A DNA stretch of 64,000 bases from Vicia villosa (Eukaryota > Streptophyta > Magnoliopsida > Fabales > Fabaceae). Within the stretch, counting starts at the first letter, position 1, and every line of letters begins with the position of its first letter. This document shows positions 1 to 12,093 of this stretch, in pieces. Location of the stretch: contig NC_081184.1 in NCBI RefSeq assembly GCF_029867415.1, forward strand, positions 72,846,616-72,910,615. Direction: 5' to 3'. The translations under genes and the position numbers were made by a program. The notes beneath the pieces were generated by a model that made no database searches, was not told where the DNA came from, and saw only the letters and a program-made list of their open reading frames with translations.

Positions 1-85
1 GATTTTGGAACGATTTTGAAGTGTTTGGCTCTTCTAAAGTAGAATTAATTATGCCTACGAAATTGATTCTACTTGAAACTAGAAT

Positions 86-387
86 AAATGGCGGAGTCAG
101 AAATGTTAGGGAGCCTGAGCAAAAAATTTTATACCTTTGTTTTTACTAATTTTACACCCTGTTTCTATTAATTTTGCACTTGATTTTGTCTAAAAAATTT
201 GTCTTTGATTTTGTCCAAAAATTTCACATTCTGTTTTTACTAATTTTGCCCTTAATTTTGTCTAAAAGTTACTAATTTTGCCCCTGATGTTATCTAAGAA
301 TCGACTATTAGGTGGGGAGTATACAACAAAATGAGGGGTTGAGCCCGGGCGCTTGCCCGGGCTTGCTGGGCTGTAGCTCCGCCCCTG
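86..387. mobile_element. Non-autonomous hAT element (Tip100-like MITE)
   Basis: A 302-bp element is flanked on both sides by the same 8 bp, ACTAGAAT (78-85 and 388-395), the target-site duplication length of hAT transposons. The right end, read inward, is CAGGGGCGGAGC, a terminus seen in Tip100-like hAT elements. The left end is a decayed version sharing GGCGGAG. The interior has no coding capacity and repeats short T-rich blocks (TTTTGTCTAAAA, CTAATTTTGCCC). It lies downstream of RBX1 exon 3 on the minus strand, so it is probably in the last intron. The boundaries and duplication are seen directly; the family name rests on the terminal motif. Confidence 0.8.
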
Positions 388-395
388 ACTAGAAT

Positions 396-1069
<674 letters not shown>

Positions 1070-1274
1070 AGTTTTTTTCTCGAAAGTCGGTGTGAAATAA
1101 TAATATCTTGTGCGGTGCTTAGAAAAATCTCTATTCTTCAATGTGGAAAAATTAAGTGAGATTTCTTCTTCTAATTTTAAACTATTATTATATGTACTAC
1201 ACTGTTTGAACAAACTTTTCCGAGTAAGATGGGCTAGCGCGTTGTTCGTGGGCCTAATATATATGTTTTACCCC

Positions 1275-2260
1275 AAGGAAATTTCTTTATGGACCCTCAA
1301 ACTTTTTTGGACATCTGCGGCAAAAATACCAAAATGTCCCTATATTTTGGAAATGGATCTCAGAAATTACTTTTTTTTAAAAAGTTGATTTCGGAAGTGC
1401 ACTTCCGAAAACACCAAGAAAATGTGTTTTCGGAGATACATTTCTGAAATCACCTTCTTTTTCTAGAGAGGGGGTGTCTTCGGAGATGCATATCCGAGAT
1501 ATTCCAACTTTTGATCTTAAAAAATTAAAATAAAGCTGAATCAATACAATTAATAGTATAACTAATTGTATTGATTAAAATATATTATTAAATATATATC
1601 ATTATAATCAACATATAATAATAATATTAGCCTAATAAATATTTAAATTAACACCTTATTTACTACTTTTTTTATGATACATAAAAAAATCATTTTAAAA
1701 ATTAATGTAATTCAAAATTTATATTAAAATAAAAAATAAAATAGTAAATAATTTTTTTCTTACTTGATCTCTTTTATTTTACATTTTTGTTGAATAATTA
1801 TTAATATATTTATTTTTTATATAATTATAATTATATTGTATTAGTTATAATTTTAATAATTATTAATATGAAATTTATTAAAAATTATGAGTTTTTTTCA
1901 ATTCATAATTGAAAATAGAAAAGAAATATCAATTGTATAATTATCATCATTACTATTCATAACTTATAAATTATATCAATTTTATAATATCTGAATTAAT
2001 CAATATCCCAAAAAAATTTATTTTTTAGGATTTTGATTAATTCGGATATGCATATCCGAAAAAACCTCTGACCATTTTTTGGGGTGTTTTTTCGAATATG
2101 CATATGCGAATTAATCAAAATTCCTTTTTTTTTTTGTGTTTTCGGAGATGCATCTCCGAATTAACCAAAATACCAATTTTTTTGGAGATGCATCTCCGAA
2201 GGATATTTTTGAGTTTTCAGTAGGGTTTTCACCGCTGGGGGTCCGTAAAGAAATTTCCTT
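1275..2260. mobile_element. AT-rich TIR element A with GCAT-centred palindromes (non-autonomous, probably MULE-related)
   Basis: The left end (AAGGAAATTTCTTTATGGACC) is mirrored by the right end at about 2239-2260, whose complement reads AAGGAAATTTCTTTACGGACC, giving terminal inverted repeats of about 22 bp. The element is 986 bp and has no coding potential. It carries at least seven short perfect or near-perfect palindromes, at 1390-1409, 1429-1448, 1479-1498, 2041-2060, 2091-2110, 2141-2160 and 2181-2200, such as TTCGGATATGCATATCCGAA. ACCCC occurs on both outer flanks, but a clear 9-bp duplication is not visible. Its terminus and palindromes resemble the 3' end of the MULE at 12.1-15.95 kb, so a derivative of that family is likely by inference. 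It sits just upstream of RBX1. Confidence 0.65.
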
Positions 2261-2275
2261 ACCCCAAACCTACCT

Positions 2276-3188
2276 AGGAAATTTCTCAATAGACCAATAT
2301 ATCTTTCTAGGGACCTGACGAAATTTCTTTTTTATTTTTAAAATTTGGAGATGTATTTTCAAACGCATCAAATTTATAATTTTAAGATCTTCGGATGTAC
2401 ATATCCAAAATAATCTAATTTTTGGTGTTAATCTAATTTTTGGTGTTGGGATTTTTTTGATTTGCATATCCGAAAAAATTAAAATCAATGTGAATCAATA
2501 CAATTAATTGTATTAATCAAAATATATAATTAAATATAATTATTATAATTAAGATATAATAATAATAGCAACCTATTAAATATTTTAATCACATTATTTT
2601 CATATAAAATTAATTAAAAAATAATAATAGAAATTAAAAAGTATAATGTTAATAGGAGGATATTTTTAACATGATAATTTCATTAATTATAATACATAAT
2701 GTTGTAGTCGTTTGAAAAATGATTATTTTTATAATTTAAAAAAATTTATGACAACTAAATTATTACAAAATTAAAATTTAATTTATCTTTTTATTACTTA
2801 TTTATAATAATTTGTGTTTAAGTTATTCTTTGTTAATAATAACTCACTTTAATTATATTAAAACTATATTATAAATAAATATATTTTTAAAACAAAATAA
2901 AAAAAATTGGTCATTGGTTAATTCGGAGATGCATATATGAATTAACTCATATTCTAAATTTCTCAATTTCTTTAGGATTTTTTTAGATATACATATTCCA
3001 AAAAACCTCTGAAATTTTAAATAGAACTTTAAATAATAATAAAATGTTTGAAGAAGGTGTTTTTGGATACGCATATCCAAAACATCTTTAAAATGTGAAA
3101 ATGGTGTGTTCGGATATGCATATCCAAAAAGTATTTTGGGGTTTTCAAATGTGTTTTTACCCTATATTGATGCAATGAAAAATTCCCT
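2276..3188. mobile_element. AT-rich TIR element B, diverged relative of element A
   Basis: The left end AGGAAATTTCTCAATAGACC resembles the left end of element A. The right end near 3188 (complement AGGGAATTTTTCATTGCATC) gives an imperfect inverted repeat. The interior is AT-rich and non-coding with further decayed palindromes at 2390-2409, 2922-2941, 2982-3001, 3062-3081 and 3109-3128. It lies only 15 bp from element A. The boundaries are less certain than for A, and no target duplication was found. Confidence 0.5.
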
Positions 3189-3319
3189 CTACCCTACCAC
3201 TACCATTATCTCCAAAATATTCCAATTTTACCTTTTTTTTTTACTTTAAAAAATTTTAGTATTTAATTTCTACGTACTTAATTAAGTTTTTCAAAAATAT
3301 TTTTGTTTCACTTCTATCA

Positions 3320-3445
3320 TTGTTCACCAAATAAATTACCTATAAATTATTCGGTAGTCATCAATTTGTTCATCGGATAACTTTATAAATTATCCACTAC
3401 TCATAAATTTGTTCACCGGATAACTTATCTATAAATTATCAGGTA
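3320..3445. repeat. Short degenerate tandem repeat
   Basis: About two and a half copies of a unit containing TATAAATTATC and AATTTGTTCAYCGGATAACTT follow each other. It is non-coding and directly precedes the short LTR-like segment at 3449. Confidence 0.5.
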
Positions 3446-3448
3446 ATC

Positions 3449-3641
3449 TGTTAAAACATAATGTATTATTTTTTATTTTCTTTTTTATTAGGCTCATTGT
3501 GTTTTAGTTGGCCGAATGCATATGTTAGGATTCTCGTCTTATATATACTTAGTCTTCCACTTATGTAGTTTTCAATTTTAATACTCAATAAAGTAAAATC
3601 TTTTTTTGTAATAGATTTTCACTATTTATTGCCAAATGTCA
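3449..3641 (+). mobile_element. Probable short copia LTR followed by a tRNA-Met-type PBS
   Basis: The segment begins TGTTAAAACATAATG and ends CCAAATGTCA. Within four bases follows TGGTATCAGCAG (3645-3656), close to the canonical TGGTATCAGAGC primer-binding site of copia elements. An AATAAA lies inside. No partner LTR or protein-coding remnant follows, so this would be the stump of a degraded element. Confidence 0.4.
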
Positions 3642-3656
3642 ATATGGTATCAGCAG

Positions 3657-4355
3657 ATAAGTGATTACTCTGATTTCTCTTATTCTATTATTGTGTGTTT
3701 CTTTATCTTTACATGCCTAGATTTTTTTTATGATACTTCTCATCTAATCTCAATATTTTCCATCCACCCGGCCTTTTTTCATTTACCATGCAGATTTCAT
3801 CCTTGTCACATTTGCAGTTTTCCATTGCAAAACCTATGTTTCTTTTCATTTATAATTTTACCTTCTCTCTCTAAATCTCCCCCTACACCAAAAACCTCTC
3901 TCTCAATATTCATCGAATTTCCCAAATTCATTATGAACTTCATCTTTTACTTGTAATTTCTTGAAGTTTCTTGTCATTTCCTTCATACATTGTTATGCCT
4001 CTACTAAATCCATCATCGATTCTTTTGATTTTTCCGTTTTCTTGCAACATTTACATTTCAGCTTGCAATTTTTCATCGTTTTTCATATGATTATGTGTTA
4101 ATTGCTATTGTAACACCATGTTTCTCGTATTTAAATTTTAATTGAATTTAATATTAATTTTTAGGGATTATTTGTGTTGTTGTAGTTAAGTGTTGTTCGT
4201 GTTTGTTTAGTTGTAATACCAATATGTTTCACAAAGAAATAAAGTCTAGTTAATTTCACAAAAGATACTACAAATACATGACATACAATTATTGGTTGGT
4301 GGAGGTTGCTCCACGATTAGAAATTATTTCTATTATGTCAGACTTGAGACATATG
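3657..4355. other. Non-coding stretch, no gene recognised
   Basis: T-rich and C/T-rich sequence. A small open frame at 3636-3956 is a low-complexity Phe/Ser/Ile-rich translation without similarity to anything recognised. It is probably the degraded interior of the short copia element. Confidence 0.5.
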
Positions 4356-5207
4356 TGTTAGAACAAGATTTGGTTCTACAATACGTCTCTGAAGACTTGA
4401 AGTTCTGAAGAATTCAAAGTTCATTCGTTTTCTTCCAACTCATGTTGTGATCCTCTGAAGTTCAAGAAGAAAAAGTTAACGTTATATTGAAGTACAGAAG
4501 TACAAGGTACAGGCGAATGTTTCGCTCCACTATAAATAAGCCGCCAACATTCTGCAAGATCAGAATTTTCCCTCCAACGGTTATATTATTGTATTGGCTA
4601 TAAAAGGGCTTGAAGACTCAAAGAAGAAGTTGAACCTCAACGAACACACTCACTTTGTATTGTTAATAGCTTTATTTTTCTTTTAGTCTTAGATTTGAAA
4701 AAGAAAGCTTACATCCTGCTTGTGTGTAAGCATTTATACTGTAAACAAATCGTGATCAAAGGTTGTTTGATTGTTCCTTGAGAGACCGGGTGAAGGTCAG
4801 CTGTCTCGAGAAGTCTAGGACTAGAGAGTCTTAGAGGTTGTTAGTCAGAAGTGATTGCTTGTGCAGGTTGTTAGTCATAGGGGTTGCTTGTGTAGGTCGT
4901 TAGGCACAAGGGTTGTCTGTGCAAACGTTAGTCATCGATTGTTGCTCGTGCGATTGTAATCGGTTCGGTTATAATGGATTAAGTCCTCGATTGAGAGAGG
5001 CGAAATCACCTCGGAAGGGTGGACTGGACTAACTTCAAAGTTCTCAAGTAAACCAGTATAAAAATATTGTGTTATTTCCTTCAAGTATCTTTTTGTTATT
5101 ATCAATAGTTAAGAACTTGTAGTTTCAAGAAAGGGGAATTGTTTTTATAAAAAGCTTTGTGTTTTAAAAAACCATATTCAACCCCCCCCCCTTTCTAGTG
5201 TTTTTCA
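4356..5207 (+). repeat. 5' LTR of a SIRE/Maximus-like copia element
   Basis: It starts TGTTAGAACAAG and ends GTGTTTTTCA, with a C-run at 5181-5191 and a TATA-like TATAAATAAG at 4531-4540. The start, the C-run next to the end, and the end itself match the copia LTR seen on the minus strand at 39043-40034 plus 57702-57915, so the two belong to the same family. TTGGCATCAGAGC (5217-5229), a tRNA-Met-type PBS, follows ten bases downstream. Confidence 0.75.
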
Positions 5208-5395
5208 TACCTTAAGTTGGCATCAGAGCTCCGGTTCTGAGGAGTGATAAAGAGTTTGAATCTTTATCAAGCACTTACCAGTGTTCAGTACCGATCTAGG
5301 CTGTGTGAAAAACAATGGTTAAAACCACATAAACATTTACCAACAATGTTACTATTGATAATAAGGATAAAAATCACTATAGTTCTAAACCTCGT

Positions 5396-6535
5396 ATGTT
5401 TGATGGAGAGAATTTTGACTATTGGAAGGATAGAATAGAAACATACTTCATGGCATTTGACTTTGATCTCTGGGATCTTGTAGCTGATAGCTATAGTTAT
5501 CCAGTAGATGCAAAAGGTGTCAAGATTGCAAGAGGTGCAATGACGGATGACCAGAAGAAGGCTTACAAGAATCACTTTAAAGACAGGTCAATCTTGTTAT
5601 CTGTTATTTCTTATGTTGAGTATGAGAAGATCACTGATAAAGAGACTGCAAAGTCTATATTTGATTCTCTCAAGATGATTCATGAAGGCAACTCTCAAGT
5701 TAAGGAGACAAAGGCTCTAGCCCTAATCCAGAAATATGAAGCCTTCAAGATGGAAGAAGATGAATTTGTGGAAACAATGTTTTCGAGATTTCGTATTCTT
5801 GTCGTAGGACTTAAGGTTCTAGAGAAAGGTTAATTTAATTTAGATCATGTTAAGAAGATTATTATAAGTTTGTCTGCAAAATGCAAACCAACGGTAACTG
5901 CTTTGAAACTATCAAAGGATTTGAACAACACTAATCTTAAGGAACAGATAAGTTCTTTGAGAAGTCGTGAGATTGAGCTTTAGGGATATGAACCTCAGAA
6001 GAAACGGAAGTTTGTGGCTCTAAGGTCAAAATCTGAGAAGACAAAAGCGTGTCAATCAGAAGAAGATTCGGGAGAAGAAGACTCAAACGAAGACGAGGTG
6101 TCTCTGATATCCAGAAGATTGGCTCAACTATGGAAACATAGAAAAAGAAAATTTCAAGCATCGAGAAGATCAAAGGATAGAAGTGGATCATCTAGTCAAA
6201 GAAAAACTTCTGAACAAGAAGTTATATGTTATGAGGGCAATGAACCTGGACATTACAGGAATGATTTTCTAAAGCTTATGAAAGAAAACAAGCCTAAGAA
6301 GATGCTCAAATAAAAGAAAGGCCTCATGGCAACATGGGATGACTCTGACTCAGAAGAAGAAGATTCTGATGAAGAACAAGGCAAAGTAGCGCTCATGACT
6401 GAAGCTAGCACAAATGAAGTCCTATCAGAGAATGTTCTGACAACATGGAATGAGTCAGACTCTGACATTCAAGAGGAAGGGTTACTTGAAACATACGACA
6501 AGAGAAAGGCGTATGTTCCAACATTTGGAACTTAG
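5396..6535 (+). pseudogene. Copia (SIRE/Maximus-like) gag remnant
   Basis: The frame opens at ATG 5396 (MFDGENFDYWKDRIETYF, typical copia gag start) and continues as a DUF4219/UBN2-type gag domain. It is interrupted by stop codons near 5831 and 5981, then continues into Ser/Glu/Asp-rich segments (6014-6535). The degraded zinc-knuckle motif reads VICYEGNEPGHY, with the second cysteine lost. Gag binds and packages the element's RNA; this copy cannot do so intact. Confidence 0.8.
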
Positions 6536-6757
6536 GCCTGGAGACCTTGGTTGTTTTAGAGGTAATTAGGAAGGTTTGATTACTGGCTCTGAAACCAAAT
6601 AAAATAAGTGTTTGTTGTTAAGGATACTATAGAAGCTCAAAAAGCTACAGAATCTAAAACACAGAAACACAGGTTGTGGAATAATCTCTTAGTTGAATCT
6701 GTTGTTGATCCTTCTGATTTCACAGAACAAAAAGAAAAAGAAAAATAGAAATTTCAA

Positions 6758-6842
6758 AATAATGATCTTGTTCAGAAACCTAGAGGTATCCTCGTAGTTG
6801 GAACCAGTTGGGTGGTCAGAAACAAGCTCGTAGAAAAAGAAA
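6758..6842 (+). pseudogene. Copia reverse-transcriptase N-terminal scrap
   Basis: A short frame reads VQKPRGILVVGTSWVVRNKL, recognisable as the start of the copia RT domain (GTKWVFRNKL in intact relatives, including the intact pol frame at 60201-63335). Protease and integrase are missing between the gag remnant and this scrap, so a deletion of about 2 kb is inferred. Sequence up to about 7020 is non-coding and rich in ATCAGAA. Confidence 0.65.
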
Positions 6843-7128
6843 AGCTGAGTTTGATGGAGAAGCGCAGTTCCCTCAAAAATTTCAAGAAAGATAAAGATCA
6901 GAAGCCATCATCATTCATCAGAAGCCAGCACAATCAGAATGTATCACAAGCATCATAAGCCAGCTCATCAGAACACATCTAGAAAGGATCAACACACATT
7001 CTAAAGAAGGAAAGAGGCAAGTTAAAAGGTATGACTGAAGTTATTCTTTTACATTTAAAATTCATATAGTATTGTCAGTTTGTCTTTATCAGAACCTTAG
7101 TTATCAGAAGATGTTTTCGATTAGAAAT

Positions 7129-7402
7129 GTTGGTTGCTGATCTGTTAGTTATTCTACAGCCATTAAGGCATAGTTATGCAGCCATTAATAAGGGACATCA
7201 ATACAGATTTTATAGTTGTATTATATGAATACAGTTATACACATTTACACATCCATATAGAATATTTCCCTTCTTGTAAATAGGATTTAATTAGAGTTAA
7301 TTAAGATTTAATTAGTTTCTTTAGTTACTTGTACTCCGTAGACTATTTACATCCTATTCTATTATGTATAAACTCAATATATAAGAAATACAAAATTTTA
7401 CA
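7129..7402 (+). repeat. Short LTR of a second copia element
   Basis: It starts TGTTGGTTGC and ends TTTTACA, 274 bp. It is immediately followed by AGGTATCAGAGC (7403-7414), a tRNA-Met-type PBS, and by a gag ORF. The short length and abutting PBS are typical of Ale/Ivana/Tork-size copia LTRs. No 3' LTR is present because the element is truncated at about 9047. Confidence 0.65.
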
Positions 7403-7451
7403 AGGTATCAGAGCTACAGTTCTGATTTGAAATAAAAATTAGGATTTTCCC

Positions 7452-9047
7452 ATGGAGGAAAAAACAAACAGCACGAGCATCTCAGATACTGATCCAAAGG
7501 CTGCGACTGGAAACACCAACAATCATAATGAGACAATTCTCATTACTTGTTATAAGCTAAATGGACAGAATTATACACAATGGTCCAGATCTGTCTGACT
7601 CTTCCTCCAAGGAAAGGGAAAGGAAGATTACATCACCGGCGACGCTAAGCAGCCAGCAAAGACTAATTCAAACCATGCAAAGTGGAAACTTGAAAACAGT
7701 CTTGTGATGTCGTGGTTACTGAACTCCATGACAAATGAGTGTGGTGAAAATTTCATGTATTATGGAAATGCTGCAGAAATATGGAATGCTGCCAAGGAGA
7801 CCTATTCAAATGTGGATAACACTTCAGCCATATTTGACATCACAAGCCTCTTACATAACCTTCAACAAGGAGACTCTCTAGTAATAGAGTACTATCACAC
7901 TCTCACAAAGTATTGGCAGCAACTCGACATATATGCCGATACAGAGTGGAAGTGTCAGGAGGATGAAAAAATATACAAAAAATTGATCGAGAACGATCAA
8001 ATCTATCAATTTTTATTGGGACTAAATAAAAATTTAGATGAAGTAAGGGGAAGGATTCTTGGAACTAAACCTCTCCCAAGTATTCATGAAGCATTTGTAG
8101 AAGTAAGAAGGGAAGAAAGTATAAGAAAAGTTATGTCGGGAAGTCAAAGAGCAAACAGTGAAGGTTATGCCCTTATAGCAAGAGGTCCACCAAAGAAAGG
8201 TAGAGGATGGTGTGATCACTGCAAGCGTCCCGGACATACAAAAGAAACATGTTGGGTGCTTCATGGGAAACCCACGGATCTGAAACCACGATTCAAGGAT
8301 ACACGCACATATGTTGTTGCTGTTGATGAAGGCAAATCAAAAAATACTGCAGAGGCAAGCCCTTTTAACAAAGAAAAAATAGAGATGCTGAAGAAAATGA
8401 TGCAACAAGCAATACAAAACACTAGTACTTCCTCTTCCACTGCTACTCTTGCTTAAAAAGGTAATTTTCCTACTGCCCTTCATGTTAATCACCAAAAAAC
8501 AAACCAATGGATTGTTGATTTTGGCGCATCGGATCACGTGATTGGGGACATCAATGTGTTTACCAAATACACTCCCTGTCAAAATGGATCTTTTGTTCGA
8601 ATAGCAGATGGTACTACCTCTAAAGTGGCTGGTAAAGGTTCACTGATTATCTCTAAAGATATTACTCTGGATTCAGTTTTATATGTTCCAAAATTAAATT
8701 GCAGCTTGTTGTCTATATGTAAATTAACCAAAAATTTGGGATGTATGGCTATGTTTTTACCAAATTTTTGTGAATTTCAGGATATGAATTCGGGGAAGAT
8801 AATTGGCAATGCTGAGGAGAGTGCATGCCTTTACTACCTAAGAGTTGAAGAACAAAATAAAAGATCATACAAGGCTGACCTTATATGTTCATCAAAGAAT
8901 GAGAATGATGTAATGTTATGGCATTACCGCCTAAGACACCCAAATTTTATACATTTGAAAAGTTGTTTCCATCATTATTCAATAAAGATTCTGGTTTTTT
9001 CAAATGTGAAGTGTGCGAACTAGCCAAACACACCAAGTCTCATTATT
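7452..9047 (+). pseudogene. Copia gag-protease fragment (5' part of gag-pol)
   Basis: The frame opens at ATG 7452, 50 bases after the LTR, and is continuous to about 8960 apart from two nonsense codons (TGA 7596-7598, TAA 8454-8456). It encodes a gag domain (LNGQNYTQWSRS near the start), a CCHC zinc knuckle CDHCKRPGHTKETC (about 8213-8254), then the aspartic-protease region. There the usual catalytic DSG is DFG (WIVDFGASDHV), so the protease would probably be inactive. A frameshift near 8960 moves into the pre-integrase motif [15 protein letters not shown]. The element then stops abruptly at a gypsy sequence; integrase, RT and RNase H are absent. Confidence 0.85.
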
Positions 9048-11832
9048 ATGTCGGCATCTGAGTTGGCTGAATTGAAGAGTCAATCAGAAGAGTTGCTTGA
9101 GAAGGAATTTATTCTTCCTAGTGTTTCACCGTGGGGTGCTCCGGTGTTGCTGGTAAAGAAAAAAGAAGGTTCTATGAGATTGTGTGTGGACTACAAACAA
9201 CTAAATAAAGTTACTATCAAGAATTAGTATCCGTTGTCGAGGATTGATGATTTGATGAATCAACTGGTCGGAGCAAGTGTATTTAGTAAAATTGATTTGA
9301 GATCTGGGTATCATCAGATTCGAGTGAAGGCGGGCGATATTCAGAAGACGGTGTTCAGAACAAGGTATGGTCATTACGAGTATACAGTGATGCCATTTGG
9401 GGTTACAAATGCACCTGGTGTTTTTATGGAATATATGAATAGGATCTTTCATCCTTACCTTGATAAGTTCGTGGTGGTGTTTATTGATGACATTCTGATA
9501 TATTCCAAAAGCGAAGAAGAGCATACGGAACACCTGAAAACTGTATTGGAATTGTTGAAAGAGAAGAGGCTTTATGCTAAGCTGTCAAAGTGTGAGTTCT
9601 GGCTGAATGAAGTAAGTTTTCTTGGTCATGTAATTTCCAAGGATGGCATTGTCGTATATCCGGTGAGGGTAGAAGTCGCATCTCAATGGGAAGCTCTGAA
9701 GTCTGCTTCAGAGATTCATAGTTTTCTTGGTCTAGCAGGTTACTACATAAAATTTATAGAAGGATTTTCAAAGTTAGCATTGTCGTTAACTAATTTGACT
9801 AGAAAGGGTCACGCATTCATCTGGGATTCGAAGTGTGAAGAAGGATTCCAAGAGTTGAAAAAGAGATTAAATAGTGCTCCTATTTTGATTTTGCCGAATC
9901 CGACGGAATCTTTTGTGGTTTATTGTGATGCTTCATTGATGGGATTAGGTGATGTATTTATGCGTCGAGACAGCTTAAAGTGCATGGAAGGAATTATCCG
10001 ACTCATGATTTAGAGTTAGCAGATGTAGTATTTGTGTTGAAAATTATGGAGACATTATTTATACAGTTCGAGGTTTGAAGTGCTTAGTGATCACAAGAGT
10101 CTGAAGTACCTCTTTGATCAAAAGGAGCTTAATATGAGGTAGAGGAGATGGTTAGAGTTTCTTAAATATTAAGATTTTGGTTTGAATTACCATCCGGGTA
10201 AGGCGAATGTCGTTGTTGACGCGTTGAGTAGGAAGTCGTTGCATATGTCTATGTTAATGCTGAAAGAATCGGATTTAATTGAACAATTCAGAGACTTGAG
10301 TTTGATATGTGAAGGTACTCCTAATAGCGTCAAATTGGGTATGTTAAAGTTGACAAGGGGTATCCTTGATGAGATTAGAGTGGGTCAGAAAACCGATGTT
10401 GAGTTGGTTGATAAATTAACTTTGATTAACCAAGGCAAAGGAGGTGAATTCAGGATTGATGAGAATGATATATTGAGATTAGGTAATCGAGTATGTGTTC
10501 TTGATGTTGTCGAACTTAAGAAGAGTATTCTGGAGGAAGGACACCGTAGTGGATTAAGTATTCATCCTGGTGCTACCAAGGTGTATCATGATTTGAAGAA
10601 GCTGTTTTGGTGGCCTAGAATGAAGAAGGAGATTGCTGAGTTTGTTTATTCTTGTTTGACTTGCCAGAAGTCGAAGGTGGAACATCAAAAGCCGTATGGA
10701 TTTATGCAACCGTTGTTTATTCCTAAATGGTAGTGGGATAGTATATCTATGTACTTTGTATTTGGTTTTCCGAGGACAGTTAAGAATTGCAAAGCTATTT
10801 GGGTTATTGTGGACAGATTGACGAAGTCTGCTCACTTCATACCGATGAGAATGGATTATCCTATGGAGAAGTTAGCTCAATTGTATATTGAGAAAATAAT
10901 GAGTCTGCATGGTATTCCTTCGAGTATCGTGTCAGATAGAGATCCAAGGTTTACATCGAGATTCTAGGAAGGTTTGCAGAAAGCGTTGGATACTAAGTTA
11001 AGATTTAGTTATGCTTATCATCCATAGACTGATGGTAAAGTAGAGAGGACGATTTAATCGTTGGAAGATTTGTTGCGTGCTTGTGTGTTGGAAAAAGGTG
11101 GTGTTTGGGATAGTTACCTACCATTGATTGAATTTACTTATAACAATAGGTATCATTCGAGTATTGGTATGGTTTCGTTTGAGGCCTTGTATGGTCGAAG
11201 GTGTAGGACGCCATTATGTTGGTATGAATCTGGTGAAAGTGCTGTAATTGGGCCAGAGATTGTTCAAGAAACTATAGAGAAGATTAAGATGATTCAGGAG
11301 AAAATGAAAGCTTCTCAGAGTTGTCAGAAGAGCTACCATGATAAGAGGCGGAGAACACTTGAGTTTCAAGAGGGAGATCATGTGTTTTTGAGAGTTACTC
11401 CTATGACTGGTGTTGGTCGAGCTTTGAAGTCAAAGAAGTTGACGCGGCGTTTCGTTGGTCCATTTCAGATTACGGAGAGAGTGGGAGAAGTAGCTTATCG
11501 TATTGCTCTACCGCCGACACTTGCCAATTTACATGATGTGTTCCATGTGTCGCAGCTGAGAAAGTACATTGATGATCCTTCTTATGTGATCCAAGTGGAT
11601 GATATACAGGTGAAAGACAATTTGACGGTTGAGACCTCACCTATGAGGATTGAAGACCGGAAGCTGAAACAACTGCGTGGTAAGGAGATAGCTTTGGTCA
11701 GAGTAGCTTGGGGGAGGACCGGCAGGTGGAAATATTACTTGGGAGCTGGAGAGTCAGATGAAGGACTCGTATCCTGAGTTGTTTACTAAAGGTATGTTTT
11801 TGAGGACGAAAACTCTTTTAGTGGGGGAGAGT
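9048..11832 (+). pseudogene. Ty3/gypsy chromovirus (Tekay-like) pol, degraded
   Basis: The sequence enters at [10 protein letters not shown], just before the RT domain, and contains RT ([12 protein letters not shown]; catalytic FIDDILIYS at about 9478-9504), RNase H remnants, GKANVVVDALSRK, the integrase zinc domain (ending in SCLTCQKSK), the integrase core ([22 protein letters not shown]) and the C-terminal LHDVFHVSQLRKYI/chromodomain-adjacent region. Several in-frame stops (TAG at about 9226, at about 10731, at about 10965 and others) and frameshifts near 10000 and 11720 destroy it. The C-terminal motif QMKDSYPELF is in a different frame from the preceding 238-codon ORF. Gag and protease are missing at the left junction. 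Confidence 0.88.
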
Positions 11833-12093
11833 TGTAACACCCCATATTTTTCCATTTTAATTTAATTGAGATTTAAATTGAATAATTGGAATTTTTTGGT
11901 ATTTTAAGTGAAGCATTTGAGAATTATAAAGAAAAGTGTTATTGGGTTGTGGTGTAGTTAGTAGAGGGGAGGTGTTAAGTGGTATAGGCCTTACTAACTA
12001 TTAATCTATTTTCATAAAATAGGGGGATTTTGTGAAAAAGAAATAGAAAGCCAAAAGGAAGAAGAAGAGCAAATTAGAGAGAAAGCAGAGAAC
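11833..12093 (+). repeat. 3' LTR (partial) of the gypsy chromovirus
   Basis: A polypurine tract (AGTGGGGGAGAGT) is followed at 11833 by TGTAACACCCCATA, a typical chromovirus LTR start. The LTR runs through AT-rich U3-like DNA into purine-rich sequence and then meets the MULE coding remnant. Its right boundary is not defined. Confidence 0.65.

Noticed and set aside
1275..2260. Possible 9-bp MULE target duplication of element A
   Set aside because: Only ACCCC matches on both sides at the chosen boundaries. I do not claim a 9-bp duplication.
3636..3956. 106-codon ORF rich in Phe/Ser/Ile
   Set aside because: Low-complexity T-rich translation directly after a PBS-like site; no recognisable motif.
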